Positions 1 through 6,445 of a DNA stretch of 14,978 nucleotides are shown piece after piece (within the stretch, counting starts at the first letter, position 1; every line of letters starts with the position of its first letter). The position numbers and the translations under genes are program-made. The stretch is taken from positions 1 through 14,978 of the forward strand of contig URCB01000041.1 of assembly GCA_900546255.1 (NCBI GenBank). Direction: 5' to 3'. Under the pieces are notes generated by a model. The model searched no databases. It saw only the letters and a program-made list of their open reading frames with translations, and had not been told where the DNA came from. Source of the stretch: an uncultured Eubacteriales bacterium. GTDB taxonomy: Bacteria; Bacillota; Clostridia; Oscillospirales; Oscillospiraceae.

Positions 1-150
1 CCCGGGGCGCTGCGCCCCGAGGCACCGGAAAAGCCCCGACCACCCGAAGGGTACGTAGTACCCTACCGCACCCCCGCCCGGGACCGGGCGGGAAAACCAC
101 CTCGCAGGGCTGGACCTGCGATGGTCCAAGACCGGACCACCTGCCGCTCC
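1..150 (-). repeat. Structured dispersed repeat, copy A (runs off the left edge)
   Basis: Read on the minus strand, this starts just after the stop codon of the ferritin-like gene and forms five successive hairpins. Stem 1 is TGGTCC/GGACCA (122-127 with 134-139). Stem 2 is CGCAGG/CCTGCG (103-108 with 115-120). Stem 3 is CCCGCCCGG/CCGGGCGGG (73-81 with 84-92). Stem 4 is GGGTAC/GTACCC (49-54 with 58-63). Stem 5 is CGGGGCGC/GCGCCCCG (3-10 with 12-19). The same hairpins in the same order occur at 14664-14830 (copy B), and the first three recur at 14860-14953 (copy C). In my hand alignment 57 of 63 bases of the stem 4 to stem 5 half match copy B, and the differences cluster between the stems. I do not recognise the family. 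It could be an RNA element, a REP-like repeat or a small mobile element. Confidence 0.75.
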
Positions 151-163
151 CGCCGCAGCTGTT

Positions 164-841
164 TCAGCACAGTTGTTCTACCAGCGCCCGCACCCGGCAG
201 GCCTGGTCCCAGTTCTCCTGGGCGTGGTCCCAGAAGAGCTGCCGCAGGCAGGGGTCCTCGGTGGCCTCCGCCCCGGCCAGGTAGGCCGCCATGGCCGCCT
301 GCTCCTGGCCGAACCGCCGGCGGAGGGCCCCTAAGTACGAGGGCATGGGGGGGCAGGGGGCGGCCTCCGGCCAGTAGCGCACCCCGGCGATGAGGAAGTA
401 GGCCGCCGAGACCTTCCTGGCCCGGCGCTTCTTTTCCCCGGCCAGGGCCGCCAGCACCCGGGCCGGGGCGCCGCTGGCCCGGCGGGCCAAGGTCTGATAC
501 TCCCGGCCGTCTGCCAGCTCCCGGCGGATGAGGGACTGGAGCAGCGGGGCGCACTCCAGGCACCCGGGGCCCAGCACCCCCGCCGTCTCCGCCTGGGGGA
601 AATCCCCCCGGGGCTGGGGGGCGGGGCAGGCCACCGGCAGGGCGGGCTGCCCTGCCCCCTCCCCGGGATCGGCGGGCGCAGGGGCCGGGTCAGCGGCCGT
701 CTCTGCCTGAGGGACAGGGTCGGTCCAGGTCAGGGGGCAGGCCGCCTCCTGGCCGGCCATCACCCGTTTCCAGACCCGGGCGAAAATGGCCTGCTTCTCC
801 TGTTCCGAGGGGTTGGGGGCAGTTTGGGTGGTGTGTTCCAT
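164..841 (-). CDS. Ferritin-like domain protein, 225 aa, with low-complexity N-terminal linker
   Basis: The first ~30 residues (MEHTTQTAPNPSEQEKQAIF and following) are followed by a Pro/Ala-rich linker to about residue 90. A helical C-terminal region then runs from a CLEC motif and LLQSLIRRELADGREYQTL through SAAYFLIAGVRYWPE to the end. The helix pattern and the SAAYFLI..RYWP stretch resemble the rubrerythrin/ferritin-like proteins common in Oscillospiraceae, so an iron or redox role is possible. The classic ExxH ligand pairs are not visible: where EKxH would be expected the sequence reads EKKRRARK. Metal binding is therefore doubtful. The start at 841 is chosen because AAGGAGGT lies just upstream of it; an ATG at 868 would place that site inside the gene. 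It is divergent from rny. Its 3' end abuts repeat copy A, with no ordinary U-rich terminator. Family assignment is moderate, function unknown. Confidence 0.6.
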   Translation of the reverse strand: MEHTTQTAPNPSEQEKQAIFARVWKRVMAGQEAACPLTWTDPVPQAETAADPAPAPADPGEGAGQPALPVACPAPQPRGDFPQAETAGVLGPGCLECAPLLQSLIRRELADGREYQTLARRASGAPARVLAALAGEKKRRARKVSAAYFLIAGVRYWPEAAPCPPMPSYLGALRRRFGQEQAAMAAYLAGAEATEDPCLRQLFWDHAQENWDQACRVRALVEQLC

Positions 842-946
842 GGGATGACCTCCTTTTCGTTTCCCCATCCTATGCCAAAGGCCGCCCTTGTGTCCGCCAG
901 GGGAGCATTTCCTAGAAGTTTTTCCCTGCCGGGGGGCCGAAGGATC

Positions 947-975
947 TTGACAGACGGGCCGTTGCCCATTAAAAT
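947..975 (+). promoter_or_regulatory. Sigma-A promoter of rny
   Basis: TTGACA at 947-952 and TAAAAT at 970-975 are separated by exactly 17 bp, which is near the housekeeping consensus. The start of transcription should lie near 982, giving a leader of about 150 nt before rny. That leader folds into at least one clear hairpin: CTTCCC/GGGAAG (1008-1013 with 1019-1024) inside GAGGC/GCCTC (1002-1006 with 1032-1036). A second GC-rich stem (near 1050-1054 with 1081-1085) is weaker. Confidence 0.85.
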
Positions 976-1135
976 AAAATCAGTATAAATGTGCAGACAA
1001 TGAGGCGCTTCCCCCCAAGGGAAGTTCCGGGGCCTCTTGCCCGCTTTCCGCGGCGCCGTAACCCTCGCCAACGGGACCCGGCCGCCGCGAATTTTATGCG
1101 AAATTTCAATAGAAAGGGAGGTGTGTCCCGACAAT

Positions 1136-2683
1136 ATGCTGCCCGATATCCTGATCGGCGTGATCGCCTTCGTCGTCGCGCTTGTGATAGGGATCCCCGT
1201 GGGCGTCCTCTACCGCAAGAAAGTGGCGGAAAAGGAGATCATCAGCGCCGAGGAAGAGGCCAAACGCATCATCAACGAGGCCATCAAGAGCGCCGAGAGC
1301 AAAAAACGGGAAGCCCTGGTGGAAGCCAAGGAGAAAATCCTGGCAGAAAAAACCAACTACGAGAGAGAAGCCAAGGAACGCCGCTCCGAACTGCAGGAGC
1401 AGGAACGCCGTCTCCAGCAGAAGGAAGAGACCCTGGAGCGGAAGCTGGAAAACGTGGAGCGGAAGGAGGAATCCTACGCCGCCCGCCTGGCCAACCTGGA
1501 GGAGGCCCGCACCCAAGTGGCCAAACTCCAGGCCGAGCAGATGGAAACCCTGGAACGGATCTCCGGCTACACCGCCGAGGAGGCCAAGGAATACCTCATC
1601 GCCAAACTGGAGACCGAGGTCACCCACGAGGCCGCCATGAAGATCAAAGAGATCGAGGCCCGCTTCAAGGAGGAGGCCGACGCCAAGGCCAAGGAGATCG
1701 TGGGCCTGGCCATCCAGCGGTGCGCCGCCGACCATGTGGCCGAGGTCACCGTCTCGGTGGTCCCCCTGCCCAACGACGAGATGAAAGGGCGGATCATCGG
1801 CCGGGAAGGCCGGAACATCCGCACCCTGGAAACCCTCACCGGCGTGGACCTCATCATCGACGACACCCCGGAGGCCATCACCGTGTCCTGCTTTGACCCC
1901 GTCCGCCGGGAGATCGCCCGGCTGGCCCTGGAAAAGCTCATCCTGGACGGCCGCATCCACCCCGCCCGCATCGAGGAGATGGTGGAGTCCGCCAAACGGG
2001 AAGTGGACGCCACCATCAAAGCCGAGGGCGAGCGGGCCGTGCTGGAGACCAACGTCATGGGCCTGCACCCCGAGCTCATCAAGCTCATCGGCCGCATGAA
2101 GTACCGCACCAGCTACGGCCAGAACGTGTACAACCACTCCATCGAGGTGGCCCAGCTGGCCGGCCTCATGGCCGCCGAGATCGGCGAGGACGTGGCCACC
2201 GCCAAGCGGGCCGGCCTGCTCCACGACCTGGGCAAGGCCGTGGACCACGAGGTGGAGGGCTCCCACGTCACCATCGGCGTGGAGCTGGCCCGGAAGTACA
2301 AGGAGAGTAAGGAAGTCATTCACGCCATCCACGCCCACCACAACGACGTGGAGCCCCAGACCGTCATCGCCTGCCTGGTGCAGGCGGCCGACGCCATTTC
2401 CGCCGCCCGACCCGGCGCACGGCGGGAAAACCTGGAAAACTACATCAAACGCCTGGAAAAACTGGAAGAGGTCACCTCCTCCTTCCGGGGGGTGGAGAAG
2501 TCCTACGCCATCCAGGCCGGCCGCGAGGTCCGCATCATCGTCAAGCCCGAGGTGGTCAGCGAGGACGAAATGGTCCTACTGGCCCGGGAGATCACCAAGC
2601 GGATCGAGAACGAACTGGAGTACCCCGGCCAGATCAAAGTCCACCTCCTCCGGGAGGTCAAGGTCGTGGAATACGCCAAGTAA
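1136..2683 (+). CDS. rny: Ribonuclease Y, 515 aa
   Basis: RNase Y is the membrane-anchored endoribonuclease that starts mRNA decay in Firmicutes. All parts are present in order. An N-terminal membrane helix ([20 protein letters not shown]) comes first. A long charged coiled coil spans roughly residues 25-190. A KH RNA-binding domain carries [12 protein letters not shown] near residue 220. The HD metal-dependent nuclease domain has [10 protein letters not shown] and then LLHDLGKA, with H363-D364 as the catalytic pair. Length matches the Bacillus protein (about 520 aa). The ATG at 1136 gives the usual short N-terminus; GGGAGGTG lies at a slightly long spacing (about 14 nt), and an in-frame GTG at 1121 is too close to that site. 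It is monocistronic here, with its own promoter and terminator. In many relatives ymdB follows directly; here an inverted MFS gene intervenes. Confidence 0.97.
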   Translation: MLPDILIGVIAFVVALVIGIPVGVLYRKKVAEKEIISAEEEAKRIINEAIKSAESKKREALVEAKEKILAEKTNYEREAKERRSELQEQERRLQQKEETLERKLENVERKEESYAARLANLEEARTQVAKLQAEQMETLERISGYTAEEAKEYLIAKLETEVTHEAAMKIKEIEARFKEEADAKAKEIVGLAIQRCAADHVAEVTVSVVPLPNDEMKGRIIGREGRNIRTLETLTGVDLIIDDTPEAITVSCFDPVRREIARLALEKLILDGRIHPARIEEMVESAKREVDATIKAEGERAVLETNVMGLHPELIKLIGRMKYRTSYGQNVYNHSIEVAQLAGLMAAEIGEDVATAKRAGLLHDLGKAVDHEVEGSHVTIGVELARKYKESKEVIHAIHAHHNDVEPQTVIACLVQAADAISAARPGARRENLENYIKRLEKLEEVTSSFRGVEKSYAIQAGREVRIIVKPEVVSEDEMVLLAREITKRIENELEYPGQIKVHLLREVKVVEYAK

Positions 2684-2710
2684 CCCCGGCCGCCCCTTCT
2701 TCCCAGCACA

Positions 2711-2748
2711 ACGCCCCCGCATCCCCATGGGATGCGGGGGCGTTTTTT
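2711..2748 (+). terminator. Intrinsic terminator of rny
   Basis: A perfect 15-bp stem (2711-2725 with 2729-2743, CAT loop) is followed by TTTTTT, 27 bp after the rny stop codon. On the minus strand no T-run follows the stem, so it is only a weak candidate for ending the converging MFS transcript. Confidence 0.93.
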
Positions 2749-2778
2749 CTCCGGGCGCCCGGTTTGGGGCGCGGGGGA

Positions 2779-4014
2779 TCACGGCTGCCCCTCCTCCTCC
2801 GGGGCCGGGGCGGGGCGGCGGAGGGCCAGGATGGCGGCGGTCCCCGCCAGCATGGCCAGGCCGGACAGCAGGAACCAGAAGGCCACCCCCACCTGCTCGG
2901 CCAGGGGGCTGCTCACCAGCAGGCCCACCGGCATGGCCGCCGAGGAGATCAGGGTGAGCACCGAGAAGGCCCGCCCCATCTGCTCCGCCGGCACCGTCTC
3001 CTGGAGGTAGGCCTGCAGGGGGATGAGGTGCACGTTGTCCGCCGCCCCCAGCACCAGGCACAGCCCCGCAAAGACCACCCAGCCCCCTAGGGTGGGGGGC
3101 AGCAGCCCGCACAGGGCCGCCCCGCCCCCCATGGCGAACAGGCCCAGGCTGGACAGCCGGAGCTTCCCCCCCACCTGCCCCACCTTGGAGAAGACGAGGG
3201 CGGAGACCACCATCCCCACGGCGAAGGCCAGCTCCACCGCGCTGCCGTACCAGGCCGAGCGCTGGAAGTAGTCGCTGGTCATCAAGGGGTAAAAGGCGGA
3301 CAGGGGGGCATAGAAGAACATGCACAGGGCCTGGGCGGCCACCAGCCGGCCCAGGGCCCGGTCCCGGCGGAACACCGCCAGGCCCGCCTGGAACTCCGCC
3401 CAGAAGCCGCCGGTTGGGTCCTCCTGGCGGGCCAGGGGCGGGATCTTCACCCCCGCCAGGGCCAGGCTGGCCAGGGCCGCCCCCACCACGTCGCTGAGGA
3501 GGACCACCGGCAGGGGGAAGGCCGCGTACAGGGCCGCCCCGATCACCGGCCCCAGGAGGAAGGCCCCGCCGTTGAGCAGCTGCATCCAGCCGTTGGCCCG
3601 GACCAACTGGTCCGCCGGCACCAGCTGGGGAAGGATGGACTGGATGGCCGGCTGCTGGAAGGTGCTGCCCACCCCCCGCAGGCCCAGCAGGATCAGCACG
3701 GTCCAGGGGGGCAGGGCAAACTGGCCCAGCAGGACGGCATACCCCAGGGCCGCCCCGCCCATGGCAAGGTCCGCGGTGATGCACAGGACCTTCCGGTTCC
3801 ACCGGTCCGCCGCCACCCCCGCCAGGGGGCTGAGCAGGGTCATGGGCAGGTAGGCCACCAGCCCCGCCGCCCCCAGCACCCCGGGGGAGGCAGTCTCCTC
3901 CGCCAGCCACCAGATGAGGGCAAACTGCACCCCGTGGCTGCCCAGTTGTGACACCGCCTGCCCCAGGGCCACCCGGAGGAAGGCGGATTTCCATGGTATC
4001 GTTTTCATCTTCAT
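2779..4014 (-). CDS. MFS exporter, DHA3 (MefA/EntS-like) family, 411 aa
   Basis: This is a hydrophobic protein with about 12 predicted membrane helices, an inner-membrane transporter of the major facilitator superfamily. The loop after helix 2 carries GVAADRWNRK (residues 66-75), the family's motif A variant. FQQPAIQSILPQLVPADQLVRANG (about 119-142, quoted as seen) is characteristic of the DHA3 group, which includes macrolide and siderophore exporters. The substrate cannot be read from sequence; drug or metabolite export by proton antiport is the family expectation. The start at 4014 has AAAGGA about 11 nt upstream; an in-frame ATG at 4008 is the alternative. Its own promoter is near 4317-4345, and the transcript must pass an intrinsic terminator about 50 nt before the start codon, so expression is probably conditional. 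It converges on rny and interrupts the rny-ymdB neighbourhood. Confidence 0.9.
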   Translation of the reverse strand: MKMKTIPWKSAFLRVALGQAVSQLGSHGVQFALIWWLAEETASPGVLGAAGLVAYLPMTLLSPLAGVAADRWNRKVLCITADLAMGGAALGYAVLLGQFALPPWTVLILLGLRGVGSTFQQPAIQSILPQLVPADQLVRANGWMQLLNGGAFLLGPVIGAALYAAFPLPVVLLSDVVGAALASLALAGVKIPPLARQEDPTGGFWAEFQAGLAVFRRDRALGRLVAAQALCMFFYAPLSAFYPLMTSDYFQRSAWYGSAVELAFAVGMVVSALVFSKVGQVGGKLRLSSLGLFAMGGGAALCGLLPPTLGGWVVFAGLCLVLGAADNVHLIPLQAYLQETVPAEQMGRAFSVLTLISSAAMPVGLLVSSPLAEQVGVAFWFLLSGLAMLAGTAAILALRRPAPAPEEEGQP

Positions 4015-4060
4015 TGGGAAGGGATTCCTTTCTGTTTTGTCGTCGGCTCCCCCAGGGGGC

Positions 4061-4097
4061 AAAAAAACGCGGACCCCCCAGCCCTGGGTGGTCCGCG
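4061..4097 (-). terminator. Intrinsic terminator inside the MFS leader (attenuator)
   Basis: On the minus strand the arms CGCGGACC and GGTCCGCG (4090-4097 and 4068-4075) form an 8-bp stem. Additional C/G pairs are possible in the loop. Seven T residues (4061-4067 as A on the plus strand) follow directly. It lies between the promoter and the MFS start codon, about 50 nt upstream of the start, and no other minus-strand gene precedes it. Confidence 0.85.
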
Positions 4098-4310
4098 ACG
4101 GTTTTGGCCAGCACGATGCCTGCCCGTCAAACCGCGGGCAGAGGGCGGCCCGCCAGGCGCACTGCGCCGGGGCCTTGGGGGGAAGGAGTGCCATCGTCTC
4201 TGGAAAAAAGCGTACACAAACCCACCCATCCTGGGGATGGGAGCCTGGGTTCTGTTCCGTTTCTCTCAGCCGATGGACGACATCCAGCCACCGCCCTTCC
4301 TGACATAGTT
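4061..4310 (-). promoter_or_regulatory. Structured 5' leader of the MFS gene, candidate attenuator or riboswitch
   Basis: In transcript order the leader contains four hairpins. Hairpin I is CCCATCC/GGATGGG (4225-4231 with 4235-4241), extended by AACCC/GGGTT. Hairpin II is GGCGCA/TGCGCC (4156-4161 with 4163-4168) inside GGCCC/GGGCC. Hairpin III is TGCCCG/CGGGCA (4121-4126 with 4135-4140) with an 8-nt loop. The fourth is a terminator. The loop of hairpin III contains CGGTTT, complementary to AAACCG (plus-strand 4099-4104) immediately before the terminator. This permits a pseudoknot. A longer pairing with a 3-nt bulge would instead capture part of the 5' terminator arm, as an antiterminator would. 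No known riboswitch class or convincing leader peptide was recognised. The ligand is unknown. Confidence 0.55.
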
Positions 4311-4316
4311 GGGGAC

Positions 4317-4345
4317 ATTGTACCGCAGCTGTGACAGAAAGTCAA
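4317..4345 (-). promoter_or_regulatory. Sigma-A promoter of the MFS gene
   Basis: On the minus strand TTGACT (4340-4345) and TACAAT (4317-4322) are separated by 17 bp. The predicted start near 4310 gives a leader of about 300 nt before the MFS start codon, with the terminator at 4061-4097 inside it. Confidence 0.8.
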
Positions 4346-4428
4346 CCCCCATCCCCCCGGTCCCCCGGCCTTGGGCTGCCTGTTGGAGGGGGTGGAGGAT
4401 TTTTTCGGCAATTTCTGCGTTTTCTCTC

Positions 4429-4457
4429 TTTTGGTTTCGGGGAAAATCGCATATAAT
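4429..4457 (+). promoter_or_regulatory. Probable sigma-A promoter of the ymdB operon
   Basis: A perfect TATAAT lies at 4452-4457. The -35 box is weak: TTTTGG at 4429-4434 gives a 17-bp spacer, and TTGGTT at 4431-4436 gives 15 bp. Transcription would begin about 38 nt before the ymdB start. Confidence 0.6.
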
Positions 4458-4501
4458 AAGGGTAACTGTATGCAAACCCCACCCAGAAAGGAGGCTGCGG
4501 G

Positions 4502-5296
4502 ATGGACTTTCACCTGCTGGCCGTGGGGGATGTGGTGGCCGACGGAGGGCTGGACTGCCTCCGCCGCCACCTGCGCCCCCTGCAGAAAACCTACGACGTC
4601 CACTTCACCGTGGTCAACGGGGAAAACGCCGCCGGCCTGGGCCTGCTCCCCCACCACGCGGAGGAGATCTTCGCCGCCGGGGCCGACGTGATCACCCTGG
4701 GCAACCACACCTGGGGCAAGCGCCAGATCCTGGACACTCTGGAGGACAACCCCTACCTCCTCCGGCCGGCCAACTTCGCCCCCAACCTCCCCGGCCGGGG
4801 GTTTGGGGTCTACGAGGGGCCCCGGGGGCTGCGGATCGGCATCCTGAACCTCATGGGCCGGTTTGAGCTGGACAGCAACTTAGACTCCCCCTTCCAGGTG
4901 GCCGACCGGATCCTGGCCGGGGAGGGGGCGGAGGCCGACCTCCTCTTCGTGGACTTCCACGCCGAGGCCACCAGCGAGAAGGGGGCCATGGGCTGGTACC
5001 TGGACGGCCGGGTCCAGGGGGTGTGGGGCACCCACACCCACGTGCCCACGGCGGACCCCCAGGTCCTTCCCCAGGGCACGGGGTTTGTCACCGACCTGGG
5101 GATGACCGGCCCCGCCCAGTCCATCCTGGGGGTGAAGCCGGAGAACTCCGTGGCCCGGTTCCTGGGCCAGCTCCCCCGGCGGTATGAGGCCGCCGGCGGC
5201 CCCAACAAGCTGGGGGCCGTCCTCTTCACCATCGACACCGACACGGGGCGGTGCCGCTCGGTCACCCGGGTGGACCGGGAGGACCCCCGCCCCTAA
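4502..5296 (+). CDS. ymdB: YmdB-type metallophosphoesterase, 264 aa
   Basis: YmdB is a cytosolic dinuclear-metal phosphodiesterase that acts on 2',3'-cyclic nucleotides in Bacillus, where it affects biofilm and motility decisions. The active-site motifs are all present: GD (D10), NGENAAG (E41, N42), GNHTW (N68, H69), DFHAEATSEK (H153) and GTHTHVPTAD (H178, H180). Length equals that of the Bacillus protein. The start has AAAGGAGG at the right distance. It begins a plus-strand operon; the next gene starts 51 nt after the stop with no terminator between. In many Firmicutes ymdB follows rny. Here rny ends about 1.8 kb upstream and a minus-strand exporter lies between, so ymdB uses its own promoter. 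Confidence 0.93.
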   Translation: MDFHLLAVGDVVADGGLDCLRRHLRPLQKTYDVHFTVVNGENAAGLGLLPHHAEEIFAAGADVITLGNHTWGKRQILDTLEDNPYLLRPANFAPNLPGRGFGVYEGPRGLRIGILNLMGRFELDSNLDSPFQVADRILAGEGAEADLLFVDFHAEATSEKGAMGWYLDGRVQGVWGTHTHVPTADPQVLPQGTGFVTDLGMTGPAQSILGVKPENSVARFLGQLPRRYEAAGGPNKLGAVLFTIDTDTGRCRSVTRVDREDPRP

Positions 5297-5347
5297 GCCC
5301 CAATCCCTGCCGCCACTGCCGGCTCTGAAAGCGAGGTGATCCCTGCT

Positions 5348-6445
5348 ATGCTGACCTTCCTCCACGCCGCGGACCTCCATCTGGACGCCCCCTTCCACGC
5401 CCTGCCCCCGGACCGGGCGGCCGAGCGCCGGCGGGAGCAGCGCCAGCTGCTGACCCGCCTGGCCCAGGTGGCCCAGCAGGCCCAGGTGGACCTGGTCTTT
5501 CTCTGCGGGGACCTCTTCGACAGCCAGCGGGTGCGGCCGGAGACCCTCCAGGCCCTCCACCAGGTCCTGGAGGAGATGGAGGCCCCGGTCTTCCTGGCCC
5601 CGGGCAACCACGACCCCTATACCGACGCCTCCCCCTACGGGAAGTTCCCCTGGCCCAGCCACGTCCACCTCTTCACCACCCCCACCCCGGAGCGGGTGGC
5701 CCTGCCCCAGCTGGGGGCGGTGGTCTACGGCAGCGCCTTCACCGCCCCCCACCGGATGGAGGGGCCCCTCACCGGCTTCCACGCCCAGGAGGAGGGGGCG
5801 GCGGCCTTCGGCTGCTTCCACGGGGACCTCTCCTCCCCCCACAGCCGGTACGGGCCCATCACCCCCGGGGAGATTGCCGCCTCGGGGCTGAACTACCTGG
5901 CCCTGGGCCACATCCACGCCGCCAGCGGCCCCCAGCGGGCGGGGAAAACCTACTACGCCTGGCCCGGCTGCCCCGAGGGCCGGGGCTTTGACGAGACGGG
6001 GGACAAGGGGGTGTACTTAGGCCAGCTGGAGGGGGGGCACGTCTCCCTGGAGTTTGTCCCCCTGGCCCGGCGGCGGTACCTCACCCCCGAGGTGGACATC
6101 ACCGGCCAGGACCCCGCCCAGGCCCTGACGGCCTTCCTCCAGACCGCCCGGTCGGAGGACATCGTCCGCCTGGCCCTGGTGGGGGAGCGGGACCCGGACC
6201 GGGAGCCCGACCTCACCGCCCTCACCGCCCTGGCCTCCGGCTACTTTTACAGCGCCAGCCTCACCGACCGCACCACCCTCCCCCAGGCCCTGTGGGCCCG
6301 CCAGGGGGAGGACACCCTCACCGGCCTCTTCCTGCGGACCATGGCCCAACGGATCCAGGAGGCCCCCGCCGACCAGCGCCCCCTGCTGGAGCGGGCGGTG
6401 CGCTTCGGCCTGGCCGCCCTGGAAGGAAGGGAGGAACCCCAATGA
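5348..6445 (+). CDS. yhaO: SbcD/Mre11-family exonuclease subunit, YhaO-like, 365 aa
   Basis: This is a calcineurin-like phosphoesterase of the SbcD/Mre11 group, expected to act on DNA ends as partner of the SbcC/Rad50-like ATPase encoded next. The five metal-binding motifs are visible: ADLHLD (D9, H11), CGDLFD (D55), GNHDP (N87, H88), CFHGD (H158) and LGHIH (H188, H190). The remaining ~150 residues form the capping and ATPase-contact region. ATG at 5348 is preferred, with GAGGTGAT just upstream; a GTG at 5336 overlaps that site. The gene overlaps the next one by 4 nt (ATGA), so translation is coupled. Resemblance is to Bacillus YhaO rather than full SbcD; the companion yhaM is not in the window. 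Confidence 0.88.
   Translation: MLTFLHAADLHLDAPFHALPPDRAAERRREQRQLLTRLAQVAQQAQVDLVFLCGDLFDSQRVRPETLQALHQVLEEMEAPVFLAPGNHDPYTDASPYGKFPWPSHVHLFTTPTPERVALPQLGAVVYGSAFTAPHRMEGPLTGFHAQEEGAAAFGCFHGDLSSPHSRYGPITPGEIAASGLNYLALGHIHAASGPQRAGKTYYAWPGCPEGRGFDETGDKGVYLGQLEGGHVSLEFVPLARRRYLTPEVDITGQDPAQALTAFLQTARSEDIVRLALVGERDPDREPDLTALTALASGYFYSASLTDRTTLPQALWARQGEDTLTGLFLRTMAQRIQEAPADQRPLLERAVRFGLAALEGREEPQ

Noticed and set aside
4086..4097. GGGTGGTCCGCG, similar to the T-box antiterminator sequence
   Set aside because: It is one base short of the T-box consensus and on the plus strand, opposite to the leader transcript. It is simply an arm of the MFS terminator.
2576..4114. Long Gly/Pro/Ala-rich open frame overlapping the MFS gene on the same strand in another frame
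   Set aside because: Its composition (runs of G, P, A, R) is what high-GC third positions produce in a shadow frame, while the MFS frame has clear transporter motifs. Similar long shadows opposite rny, the YhaN-like gene, the flippase and mtaD were rejected for the same reason.
4194..4229. Minus-strand ATGs at 4229 and 4194 as a leader peptide or longer MFS N-terminus
   Set aside because: Neither has a Shine-Dalgarno site. The longer MFS form would be translated through the intrinsic terminator and add about 60 residues not typical of the family.
4264..4271. GGCTGAGA in the MFS leader, as in the TPP riboswitch
   Set aside because: The other conserved TPP parts (GGGGTG upstream, the GAACCTGAT and GGATAATGCCAGCG regions) are missing.
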